64,000 bases of DNA from Synechococcus sp. CC9605 (GCF_000012625.1 NC_007516.1:2356001-2420000), one strand, 5' to 3'. Counted from the stretch's first letter, positions 39,221 through 46,058 are shown. Notes: generated from the sequence alone by a model not told the origin. Numbers and translations: made by a program.

Positions 39221-39736
39221 TTATATAATCGCCTCCTGCATAATTAACCTGGCCCAAGACTGGAGTCGCTCATCGGTTTTTTCGGATTCATTATCTTCAT
39301 CTAAAGGCAGGCCGCAGAACATGCCGTCAACAACACTTTTGGAATTATCAAAGATATATTGCTCAACTGATACGTGGCCGATCATCCGACCTCCTGCAGA
39401 TTCAAATAGTTTATAAAGCTCTTCCATTGCATCACAAAAATACTTACTGAAGGCCGCAGAATCACCCAAACCTACAATCGCAATCGGCTTGCCTTTTAAG
39501 GATAAATGAGGAATATTATCAATATGCTGATCCCATGTTGTACCTGATCTCTTGGTTTCAGAACCCGTATTCCAAGTTGGAGTACAACAAATGAGTGCCT
39601 CAGACTCTTCCAGCTCTTTTGTAAAATCTATTCTATCAAGGTCTTTTAATTCCGATCCCGGCAAAAGCACTTTCAACCTTTCCGCAATATCTTCTGTATG
39701 ACCAGTTGCAGACGCATAAACAATGGTAAAGCGCAT
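39221..39736 (-). CDS. Flavodoxin
   Basis: A 171-residue long-chain flavodoxin. The FMN phosphate loop is YASATGHTEDIAERL, and the later loops TPTWNTGS and GLGDSAAFSKYFCDAMEEL fit the family. Flavodoxin replaces ferredoxin as electron carrier under iron limitation. It sits on the mobile element beside small membrane-protein genes; no iron-responsive operator was identified. Overall fold clear, physiological role by family. Confidence 0.9.
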   Translation of the reverse strand: MRFTIVYASATGHTEDIAERLKVLLPGSELKDLDRIDFTKELEESEALICCTPTWNTGSETKRSGTTWDQHIDNIPHLSLKGKPIAIVGLGDSAAFSKYFCDAMEELYKLFESAGGRMIGHVSVEQYIFDNSKSVVDGMFCGLPLDEDNESEKTDERLQSWARLIMQEAII

Positions 39737-40295
39737 AAAACCAAGAAAGATACTGAATGGTAAATATCAGCTTCATTCCCCTTGTTCTTATTTGACATAT
39801 CGAAGTCACCCAAAGCACTGATGCAACTCACTTATGCGTCTAAACTAAGTTGCTTCTACTGACAATAAGCAAAATGCTTGCCGTAAACCAAATCACTAAC
39901 ATCGGATTTGTCTATTTGCTTGGCCAAATGAATACATGCAGATTATTCAATACACAAACTAATCTTGAACGATTTTGCTCTGCAAAAAGGAGGCCGCCCC
40001 TCCCAGGTGGAAGAGACGGCCTAGCTCGCTCGCTTGTGCATGGTTCAATCCATCACTATTGAAGAGAGAAAGGATCGAAGCTTCTGGCTAGAGGCGCCCT
40101 GGGGCCATTTGCTCTAGAGGATGGGTCGTTTTCTCCTAGGGCACCTCATGCGGTGCAAGCGGAGCGTCGAATGGCGTGACGTATCTGATGTGTACCTAAC
40201 CAAACGACCAACCCAGGTCATTCATGAGACTGTTGGAGCAGGGGCCAGAAAGTCAGTCTGCTTCTTGGATCTGCTCGGTTGGACCGTCGTCTCGC
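39737..40295. other. Mostly non-coding stretch upstream of flavodoxin
   Basis: Candidate frames here (for example 39850-40062 and 40121-40318) have poor protein quality. A weak hairpin AGGCCG/CGGCCT spans 39991-40022. The part next to the flavodoxin start probably holds its promoter, but no motif was identified. Confidence 0.35.
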
Positions 40296-40475
40296 ATGGA
40301 CGCCTCCGATCTCGATGACCATATTTTTGTGCCTTCAGGGCACAAAGTCATCGGCATTAAGGCGCATTGCCCCTTTGATGGAAACTACGCGAATGTTGGG
40401 ATGGCTTGCCACAACGGGTTGATCCAAGCTTTGGGCACTGACGAGAAGCACTGGCTCCTGTGTTTGAGGGAGTAG
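40296..40475 (+). CDS. Possible small protein, 59 aa
   Basis: From ATG 40296 the frame reads MDASDLDDHIFVPSGHKVIG, then CPFDGNYANVGMACHNGLIQ and HWLLCLRE, which looks plausible as a short soluble protein. An in-frame ATG at 40224 gives a longer product of lower quality. No family recognised; 36 nt before repeat U6. Confidence 0.35.
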   Translation: MDASDLDDHIFVPSGHKVIGIKAHCPFDGNYANVGMACHNGLIQALGTDEKHWLLCLRE

Positions 40476-40511
40476 TCGGTTCAGATTCTTCGCTTGCCAC
40501 CACATTGGTGT

Positions 40512-40726
40512 GCCTCATTTAGTTACTGACACTGCCTCATCTGAACTGCACTGAACCCCCAGCAGGAGCGAAGATATCCGCGGAAGTTCAGTCGCATGGA
40601 TCTTCCATCCAATGGAGGGGCAATTTCCATTGGACGCTGTGTATGTCTACGCTTATCCAGTCCGGCGTTGACATAGCAAGTGACGGCCTGACTCCTCTCC
40701 TCAACCAGGGGAGTCAGTTCAGCGTT
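40512..40726 (+). repeat. Structured repeat unit U6 (long-spacer type)
   Basis: Leader box at 40512; hairpin 1 CCAATGG/CCATTGG then ACGCTG; about 45-nt insert before hairpin 2, able to pair ATGTC with GACAT where U1 pairs GTGTC with GACAC. Ends TTCAGCGTT at 40726. Confidence 0.8.
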
Positions 40727-40818
40727 ATCTGACTGGTGGTGAGCAACGTCTCCTAAACCTCAATGGCGTTGTGTCGCAGCATCCGCTGCAGCTCAGTCCA
40801 AGGTGATCTAGGAATCGG

Positions 40819-40994
40819 TCTCATTTGGTCGCTGCCATCGCCTCATCTGAAAGAGCGCAGCCCACGAAAGAACTGATCGTGTCTTTGGGAGTTCCGTTGC
40901 TGGGCGCTTCCATCCAATGGTTTCTCCAGTGACCATTGGGCGCTGATCAGAAGCTGACTCCTTCATTCGCAACCGGGGGAGTCAGTTCAGCGTT
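40819..40994 (+). repeat. Structured repeat unit U7
   Basis: Leader box 40819-40849, then AAGAGCGCAGCCCACGA shared with U8. Hairpin 1 and hairpin 2 (CTGACTCC/GGGGGAGTCAG) are intact; ends TTCAGCGTT. Only 16 nt separate it from U8, so the two are nearly tandem. Confidence 0.82.
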
Positions 40995-41010
40995 TTGACT
41001 AGCTTCGACG

Positions 41011-41191
41011 ACTCATTTGGTCGCCGCTGTCGCCTCATCTGAAAGAGCGCAGCCCACGACAGGGGCGATGTTGTCTTAGGAAGCTTCAGTCGGATGAGCC
41101 TTCCATCCAATGGTTTTTTCGTTTTAACCATTGGGCGCTGTCAAGAAAAACTGCCTCCCTTTCTTGGCGGACGGGGAGTCAGTTCAGCGTT
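41011..41191 (+). repeat. Structured repeat unit U8
   Basis: Leader box and the AAGAGCGCAGCCCACGA stretch match U7. Hairpin 1 is exact. Hairpin 2 reads CTGCCTCC/GGAGTCAG with one mismatch. Ends TTCAGCGTT at 41191; U9 starts 23 nt later. Confidence 0.82.
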
Positions 41192-41214
41192 TTGACGGCC
41201 AAAACATTGCGACG

Positions 41215-41385
41215 ACTCATTTGGCAACTACCATCGCCTCATCTGTATCGAGGTGTGCACCCGACGGGGTGATTCTGTCCCCGGAGTCCCCAAGACCTCC
41301 ATCCCATGGTTTTTGTAGGGACCATTGGGCGCTGTCCAGAAAAGCTGACTCCCTTTCTTGGTGGACGGGGAGTCAGTTCAGCGTT
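41215..41385 (+). repeat. Structured repeat unit U9
   Basis: Leader box 41215-41245; hairpin 1 reads CCCATGG/CCATTGG; hairpin 2 CTGACTCCC/GGGGAGTCAG. Ends TTCAGCGTT at 41385, 13 nt before a small ORF. Confidence 0.82.
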
Positions 41386-41398
41386 AACTAAGGGTGAC

Positions 41399-41572
41399 TT
41401 GACCTCGGGAAAAACGACTGAGTTGCTGGAAGTAGTCACCGCGATTGTCGTCACGGCAGGGCTGGTTGGCGGAAACCTTCTGCTGTTCTCACCATTGCGG
41501 ATAGACAACAGGATTAAAGCTCCTGCACCTCCAGCTCAACCTGAGAGCGCAGCTGGCCCAGTATTTAGGTGA
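41399..41572 (+). CDS. Small membrane protein in a cassette-like interval, 57 aa
   Basis: From TTG 41399 the product has one membrane segment (EVVTAIVVTAGLVGGNLLLF) and a Pro/Ala-rich tail (KAPAPPAQPESAAG). Reading upstream in the same frame crosses repeat U9, so the start must lie after the repeat end at 41385. Repeat U10 begins 22 nt after its stop. Function unknown. Confidence 0.5.
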   Translation: MTSGKTTELLEVVTAIVVTAGLVGGNLLLFSPLRIDNRIKAPAPPAQPESAAGPVFR

Positions 41573-41594
41573 ACAGCTATGGACGTTGGCGCGG

Positions 41595-41758
41595 CTCATT
41601 TGATTACTACCATCGCCTCTTAAGAACAAGCAGTTGCCATGGACGGTGCGACTGTGATGTTGGAGGTCTACCTCCAATCAATGGCCCCTGCATGGCCATT
41701 GGGCGCTGATAACACCACTGACTCCCTCTCTGACGATGCGGGGAGTCAGATCAGCGTT
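41595..41758 (+). repeat. Structured repeat unit U10
   Basis: Leader box 41595-41620; hairpin 1 CAATGG/CCATTGG, with CCTCCAATC before it; hairpin 2 CTGACTCCC/GGGGAGTCAG; ends ATCAGCGTT at 41758. Confidence 0.8.
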
Positions 41759-41822
41759 ATTTCATAGGCAGCTGCAACTCGTCTAACTGCCAGAAGCAGT
41801 AGAGACCTACTTGAAAAGGTGT

Positions 41823-42071
41823 ATGTCAATTGATCATGCAAGTGGCGTCTCAACGCCCAAAACAGATCCGGTCTTTCTCCACGTCAAAGCGGGAATGGCG
41901 GTGATCATCAAGAACACTGACGAGACCTGGCGCATGGCTGACGTCGTTAACGTTATTGGCAGCGCCAAAAACCCGAAGGTTCCAAAGTTTTTCCAGGTGA
42001 CATATGTGGATAATCACATCACCAACTGGGTCAATGCTGACATTGTGACTCACATCGTTCCAAGGGTCTGA
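41823..42071 (+). CDS. DUF3104-like small protein
   Basis: An 82-residue protein matching the small DUF3104-type family of marine Synechococcus: FLHVKAGMAVIIK, WRMADVVNVIGSAKNPK, FFQVTYVDNHITNWVNADIV and THIV are the characteristic segments. ATG 41823 is preferred over TTG 41811. It lies between repeats U10 and U11. Family function unknown; members are usually in variable genome regions. Confidence 0.8.
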   Translation: MSIDHASGVSTPKTDPVFLHVKAGMAVIIKNTDETWRMADVVNVIGSAKNPKVPKFFQVTYVDNHITNWVNADIVTHIVPRV

Positions 42072-42125
42072 AGTGCTGGCATACACAGCGTATGAGCAAA
42101 CTCCTGCACCTCGGAACGTTGACGC

Positions 42126-42292
42126 GAATCATTTTGACTCTGACATTGCTTCATCTGGAGAGAGACCACTCAACGACAATGTGATTATTTCTTCGGAGTC
42201 CCCAAGACCTCCATCCAATGGCAAGCCGTGGTCATTGGGCGCTGACAAGAAAGCTGGCTTCTCTTCTGACCGGGAGACGTCAGTTCAGCGTT
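42126..42292 (+). repeat. Structured repeat unit U11
   Basis: Leader box 42126-42157; hairpin 1 CCAATGG/TCATTGG then GCGCTGA; hairpin 2 CTGGCTTC with imperfect partner GGGAGACGTCAG; ends TTCAGCGTT at 42292. Last copy seen. Confidence 0.78.
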
Positions 42293-42529
42293 ATCTAGCT
42301 GGAGGCGGGCAGCACCTAAAGGTCTAAGACCTAAGAATCATTCCTTAGCCAGGTTTCACAACTCCGAGCAGCGGAGACACCAGAATCGGCATGAAATCGT
42401 AGTGATAATAATTAGTTGTTTTTCTATTGTCTTCCGACAACTATTTCTGGCCAACATTTAGCATTTCAGTCGACGTGGCTTACTCAAGGGATCAGTCACC
42501 ACTAACCCAAGAACCCCTATGCCGTAGGT

Positions 42530-42667
42530 TTATCGACAAAAATCTTCCCTCTTAAGCGGTGTTTTCCGCTCGTTATTCTTAACATAGAAGAACGCCGCTG
42601 CGGCAACGCACAAAAGCGGTAATGCAGTAAAAAGTAGAAGTGCAATAGCAGTGTAGTCTTGATGCAT
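42530..42667 (-). CDS. Small membrane protein, 45 aa
   Basis: From ATG 42667: a short polar N-terminus (MHQDY), one membrane helix (TAIALLLFTALPLLCVAAAA) and a basic tail (KNNERKTPLKREDFCR). The layout is that of small single-pass thylakoid or plasma membrane proteins. Reading frame and start are clean. Function unknown. Confidence 0.55.
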   Translation of the reverse strand: MHQDYTAIALLLFTALPLLCVAAAAFFYVKNNERKTPLKREDFCR

Positions 42668-42926
42668 AGCAAGAGAAATTTGCTATGCATTAATTTCTAA
42701 AATAAAGATCACTATGTCGAACTCTACCCTGCCCTGAACCAAAAGATATTGCACGCTGTTGGCCAATGAACGAGGACATCTTAATCATATGCGAAAAGCC
42801 AATCACATGCGTCATTAGGCATCAATAAACTGCCTGCAAATCACCAAAAAATAAAAGACGAGGCATGCCCATTAGCAGCTTTGCAAGTGAGAAGCTATGT
42901 ATTTAACTATATCTTGACTTATAGAA

Positions 42927-43151
42927 CTAACTTCCCTTGGCTCTAAATCCTTCTCGAAAAGACTCCAAATCTTGCCTTGCTCTCAAATAAACGATGAGAC
43001 GTTCACAACTTTGAGATTCCATCCAGTTCGCTTCAGAGGCAACAACATTTGCGTAAAGTGCACGCTCAGTTTTGGTTTCAAAGCGCACTAAACCTTCTTC
43101 CAAAGGTGCATGGACGAAATAATCCCAATTAGGTTTAACCACCTTCAACAA
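42927..43151 (-). CDS. Hypothetical protein, 74 aa
   Basis: A 74-residue soluble protein (LKVVKPNWDYFVHAPLEEGL; TERALYANVVASEANWM; CERLIVYLRARQDLESFREG). ATG start with an AT-rich upstream. No domain recognised. It is followed leftwards by AT-rich DNA. Confidence 0.55.
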   Translation of the reverse strand: MLKVVKPNWDYFVHAPLEEGLVRFETKTERALYANVVASEANWMESQSCERLIVYLRARQDLESFREGFRAKGS

Positions 43152-43166
43152 ATCACTAAAAATAAT

Positions 43167-43440
43167 CTAAACATTGATTAAATCGAGTTCATCCAAAATT
43201 AACCAAAGAATGTGATGTAATTGGTTAATTTGAGTAAAATATGGGCCATAAGCAAGAAAATGTACTGCATCAAGCAATTTCTCGAATTCTTCAGCTAGTC
43301 GACCCTAAGGCTTCATAAGCGAGAATAATTTGTGCTGCATGCCACATCAATTGAAAATATTCATCACATCCAATATGAATACCATCGGTCAAGATTCCTA
43401 AGTCGTCCTTGGACGGGATCGACGGGCCAATGCACTCTCC
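43167..43440 (-). pseudogene. Hypothetical gene broken by a 1-nt frameshift
   Basis: One frame reads KDDLGILTDGIHIGCDEYF, then QLMWHAAQIILAYEALG. After a GGG run at 43313-43315 the neighbouring frame continues RLAEEFEKLLDAVHFLAYG, then FTQINQLHHILWLILDELDL and a stop at 43167. Removing one G joins them into one protein. The 5' end is unclear because the frame merges with the structured RNA candidate near 43405. Family unknown. Confidence 0.5.
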
Positions 43441-43591
43441 TCTTTCGCTAGCCCAGCGAAAGAGGAGATGGCCCCTTGGCTACTTCGAAAAGTATCTTTT
43501 GAATCAATCTACACATACTTGTGTTGATTGGATCTATAACTAATTATCCGTCCAAGGTCAGTGAAAGCCCCGACTACGTCGGGGCTTTTGC
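43405..43591 (+). ncRNA. Candidate structured RNA ending in a terminator
   Basis: Nested complementary segments: CCTTGGACGG (43408) with CCGTCCAAGG (about 43546), GGGCCA with TGGCCC, and a 13-bp hairpin CTCCTCTTTCGCT/AGCGAAAGAGGAG (43437-43467). Further hairpins are TACTT/AAGTA and ACACA/TGTGT with flanking AATCAA/TTGATT. A strong terminator hairpin follows at 43564. A 10-bp perfect long-range pair is unlikely by chance in 150 nt. I do not recognise the family. The frameshifted gene on the other strand may overlap its left end. Confidence 0.45.
43564..43591 (+). terminator. Strong intrinsic terminator (probably bidirectional)
   Basis: Stem AAGCCCCGAC/GTCGGGGCTT with a TAC loop, followed by TT on the plus strand (CTTTTGCG). 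On the minus strand it would end the small-terminase-like gene at 43624; on the plus strand it would end the structured RNA candidate. Confidence 0.75.
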
Positions 43592-43623
43592 GTGCTGAGT
43601 CATCGATCAAATGAGGAGCTTGT

Positions 43624-43989
43624 TCAGCATTTGCGCCTGTTGATGCCGTAACCGCGGTGGGAGTGGTATCCGGTGCCGGTCATGTGATCGAGCTGGCGGA
43701 TGGCGCTCACCACGGCGCCAGGGTTCTTCTGCTGCATCGCCTGCCCAGCCGCGGCCATCAGCGTTTGGATTGACCACGACAGCAGCTCCTGCCGGTCGAT
43801 GCCGCTCTCATCGATGTCGTCCTTGATCTGCGCCCATGCCTTCTTCAGAAGCCGGTAGCCCTGCGCTCTGGAGACCCCCCACGCTTGTCTCGCAAAAGTG
43901 AGACAAGCGGTATTTGGCTGCCCCTCCAGGATCATTCCCTGGAGGTGTTCGACTCGCTCCAGTGTCTCTGTTGCGGTAGCTCGCGGCAT
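43624..43989 (-). CDS. Small-terminase-subunit-like HTH protein
   Basis: A 121-residue protein. The N-terminus (LERVEHLQGMILEG, then CLTFARQAWGVSRAQGYRLL and KKAWAQIKDDI) has the helix-turn-helix layout of phage small terminase subunits, where the 'wgvs..qa.r...ka' pattern is typical. The C-terminal AIRQLDHMTG also fits. In a tRNA-borne element with integrase and primase, this suggests packaging by helper phage (inference). It could instead be a generic HTH regulator. Confidence 0.55.
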   Translation of the reverse strand: MPRATATETLERVEHLQGMILEGQPNTACLTFARQAWGVSRAQGYRLLKKAWAQIKDDIDESGIDRQELLSWSIQTLMAAAGQAMQQKNPGAVVSAIRQLDHMTGTGYHSHRGYGINRRKC

Positions 43990-44054
43990 AGCCGATCAAC
44001 TCGTGAAAGCCGCTGGTAATGCGAACTTTTGGGCCGACTCAACGATAGGACTAT

Positions 44055-44063
44055 TTGGAGCAC
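44055..44063 (+). repeat. TTGGAGCAC copy near the right end
   Basis: Same 9-mer as the three copies at 29656-29695, located 87 nt before the right repeat, with a degenerate TTAGAGTAC at 44066. Probable right-arm integrase site. Confidence 0.5.
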
Positions 44064-44150
44064 GTTTTAGAGTACACCTAGATGAAAATCAAGAAAAGTG
44101 GCCTCCCTGCTCAGAGCATAAAGCCAATGCTGGTCGTTACTTTGGAGGAA

Positions 44151-44196
44151 TGGGCGATACTGGGATCGAACCAGTGACAATCTCCTTGTAAGGGAG
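44151..44196 (-). repeat. Right attachment site (attR) within tRNA-Val
   Basis: The 46 bases identical to 29485-29530. Here they are part of the intact tRNA-Val gene (44151-44222). Confidence 0.92.
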
Positions 44197-44222
44197 GTGC
44201 TCTACCGCTGAGCTAATCGCCC
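44151..44222 (-). tRNA. tRNA-Val(UAC)
   Basis: A 72-nt tRNA. It starts GGGCGATTAGCTC, with D-arm AGCTCAGCGGTAGAGC, anticodon loop CTTACAA (anticodon UAC), T-loop GGTTCGATCCC and acceptor 3' strand ATCGCCC plus discriminator A. CCA is not encoded. The acceptor stem pairs perfectly. It is the integration target of the element to its left. Confidence 0.95.
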
Positions 44223-44253
44223 GATGCGGCAAATTCTGCCCTAACGCGTCAGG

Positions 44254-44763
44254 TTGGGGGCACACGAAAGCTCCGAAAGCTTGGCAGCGGGTCGCCGCCA
44301 CGACCAAAGCATCTGGACCCTGAGCCTCCCGCTCGGGATTGCCGTTGGATTGGTGCTGGGATGGGTTGCAGCGTTGATTGCCGCAGCCAGCTGTCTGGCA
44401 GGAGGACTTTGGCTGTCCCCCGATCTTGATACCCGTTCCAATGCGCTGCGGCGGTGGGGCCCCCTCGGTTTCCTCTGGTGGCCCTATCGCCTCCTAATCC
44501 CCCATCGCTCGCTCTGGTCCCATGGACCCGTGCTGGGAATGGGCGCGCGCCTGGGGGTGCTGCTCATCTGGTGCCTGATTGTGACCCTGGTGGTTCCTGC
44601 ACTCTCACCAGCGATGCTGCTGACGACGCTTCAGCAACTGATGCGTCAGCACCCACGCGAATTCATCGCGTGTCTGGTGGGTTTGGAGGGCAGTGCCTGG
44701 ATGCACTTAATCCTGGATGGCGACCCCTGGCCCAAGGAATGGTCGACAAAACGACAGCGATGA
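44254..44763 (+). CDS. DUF2227-like membrane protein
   Basis: A 169-residue membrane protein with a signature WLSPDLDTRSNALRRWGPLG followed by FLWWPYRLLIPHRSLWSHG, typical of DUF2227 (putative metal-binding, YdjM-like) proteins. Conserved Asp and His residues may bind metal. At least three hydrophobic segments. Start TTG 44254, as no ATG precedes the conserved region. It lies just right of the element. Confidence 0.78.
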   Translation: MGAHESSESLAAGRRHDQSIWTLSLPLGIAVGLVLGWVAALIAAASCLAGGLWLSPDLDTRSNALRRWGPLGFLWWPYRLLIPHRSLWSHGPVLGMGARLGVLLIWCLIVTLVVPALSPAMLLTTLQQLMRQHPREFIACLVGLEGSAWMHLILDGDPWPKEWSTKRQR

Positions 44764-44796
44764 GAAGGTGGGCGTTGCCCCTGTTGTTGCCCAGGC

Positions 44797-45630
44797 ATGG
44801 CCAACGCTCCTTCTGCTGCAGTGCAACGACTGGTCGATGTCGTAGCACAACTCAGGAACCCAGCAACGGGTTGTCCATGGGACCTGGAACAGACCCATGC
44901 ATCCCTGGTGCCCTACGTGTTGGAGGAAGCCCACGAGGTGGCTGATGCCATCCGTCAGGGTGATGACCAGCACCTCAAGGAAGAACTCGGCGACCTTCTC
45001 CTGCAGGTGGTGCTGCACGCCCAGATCGCTGGAGAGGAGCAACGGTTTGATCTCAATGCGATCGCCGATGGCATCAGCAACAAGCTGATCCGCCGTCACC
45101 CCCATGTGTTCGGGGACGCCGACGCCAAAACAAGTGACGACGTTCGACGTAGCTGGGACGCCATCAAGCTGGAAGAGCAGGCGGAGGCCCTGGCTGGCTC
45201 CACCAGTCCACTGAGCGACAGGCTTAAAACCAAGGTGCGCGGCCTGCCGGCCCTGGCTGGAGCGATGACCATCTCAAAAAAAGCAGCCAAAGCCGGCTTC
45301 GAGTGGGATGACATGGACGGCGTCTGGGAGAAGGTCCATGAAGAGCTGGACGAACTCAAGGAAGCGGTGGCCAGCAGCAACAAAGACCATGCCCAGGAGG
45401 AACTGGGCGATCTCCTCTTCACCCTGGTGAATGTGGCCCGTTGGTGCCAAATCGAACCCGAAGAAGGACTCGCCGGCACGAACCAGCGCTTCCTAGATCG
45501 TTTCTCCCGTGTTGAAGCTGCCCTGGAAGGGGATCTTCAGGGCCGCAGCATCCACGAATTGGAGACCCTCTGGAAACAGGCCAAGGCAGCCATCAAGGCG
45601 GAGCAGTCCTCACCAAGCGACACCGTTTAA
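44797..45630 (+). CDS. mazG: Nucleoside triphosphate pyrophosphohydrolase MazG
   Basis: A 277-residue protein with two MazG domains. The first has CPWDLEQTHASLVPYVLEEA and EELGDLLLQVVLHAQIA; the second has KVHEELDELKEA and EELGDLLFTLVNVARW. It hydrolyses NTPs/dNTPs, cleaning the nucleotide pool. ATG 44797 gives the expected N-terminus. Convergent with arfB (4-nt overlap). Confidence 0.95.
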   Translation: MANAPSAAVQRLVDVVAQLRNPATGCPWDLEQTHASLVPYVLEEAHEVADAIRQGDDQHLKEELGDLLLQVVLHAQIAGEEQRFDLNAIADGISNKLIRRHPHVFGDADAKTSDDVRRSWDAIKLEEQAEALAGSTSPLSDRLKTKVRGLPALAGAMTISKKAAKAGFEWDDMDGVWEKVHEELDELKEAVASSNKDHAQEELGDLLFTLVNVARWCQIEPEEGLAGTNQRFLDRFSRVEAALEGDLQGRSIHELETLWKQAKAAIKAEQSSPSDTV

Positions 45631-46058
45631 TCGTCCAGGGATGGCCGGCTGCGCCGTTGACGTTTGAGGTCCCCACGCTTTTTCTTCGTGTCCAAACGTC
45701 GCTTCACGGCACCACGACCCGGCCGGGTGGCCTTTCGGGCACGCGGCGGTGGCTGCAAGCCCTCCCGCAGCAGCTCCCCCATGCGATGCAAAGCCTTCTG
45801 ACGGTTCTGCCATTGGGAGCGTTCTTCTGCGACCACAACCCGTAGGCAACCCTCCACCAACCGGGCCTGGAAGTGCTCCAGCAATCGGGTGCGGTGAAAT
45901 GGACCCAGACAGGAGCAGTTCGCCAAGTCCAGAAGCAATTCCACACGGGAATCGGTGGTGTTGACCCCCTGCCCGCCGGGACCGGATGAGCGGCTGAACC
46001 GCCAGCGCAGCTCCCTGGAAGGAATGGTCAACCGCTCGTTCACCTCCAGGTTCTGCAC
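45627..46058 (-). CDS. arfB: Peptidyl-tRNA hydrolase ArfB (YaeJ), ribosome rescue
   Basis: A 143-residue RF1-like protein with the GGQ motif in RSSGPGGQGVNTTDSRVELL, required for peptidyl-tRNA hydrolysis on stalled ribosomes, and the basic C-terminal tail (RRLDTKKKRGDLKRQRRS) that enters the mRNA channel. Start GTG 46058, with AGGAGA upstream. Confidence 0.92.
   Translation of the reverse strand: MQNLEVNERLTIPSRELRWRFSRSSGPGGQGVNTTDSRVELLLDLANCSCLGPFHRTRLLEHFQARLVEGCLRVVVAEERSQWQNRQKALHRMGELLREGLQPPPRARKATRPGRGAVKRRLDTKKKRGDLKRQRRSRPSLDD

Larger units (their letters stand above)
29485..44196. mobile_element. Integrative element in tRNA-Val, about 14.7 kb (satellite/tycheposon-like)
   Basis: Two identical 46-bp direct repeats (29485-29530 and 44151-44196) match the 3' half of tRNA-Val(UAC); the intact tRNA is at the right end. 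Inside lie a tyrosine recombinase next to the left repeat, repeated TTGGAGCAC motifs near both ends, an excisionase-like gene, a broken primase/helicase and a small-terminase-like gene. The middle (34.3-43.6 kb) is visibly AT-richer than the chromosome and carries photosynthesis and metal genes plus eleven structured repeats. Integrase, replication and terminase-like genes in a tRNA site match phage satellites and Prochlorococcus tycheposons; the class assignment is inference. Confidence 0.88.

Noticed and set aside
41131-41391. ORFs running through repeats (also 38639-38851, 34841-35239, 42073-42327)
   Set aside because: They translate the structured repeats themselves and have no independent protein character.
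34779-42292. The repeat array as a CRISPR
   Set aside because: Units are long, multi-hairpin and unevenly spaced (16 to about 3000 nt), with no uniform short repeats and spacers and no cas genes.
34779-42292. The repeats as canonical integron attC sites
   Set aside because: The required left-end AAC core is absent (GGGCGCTGA instead) and no IntI gene is in the window; kept only as an analogy.
43408-43556. Retron msr-msd region suggested by the inverted CCTTGGACGG/CCGTCCAAGG
   Set aside because: No reverse transcriptase gene is nearby or on the element; treated as an unknown structured RNA.
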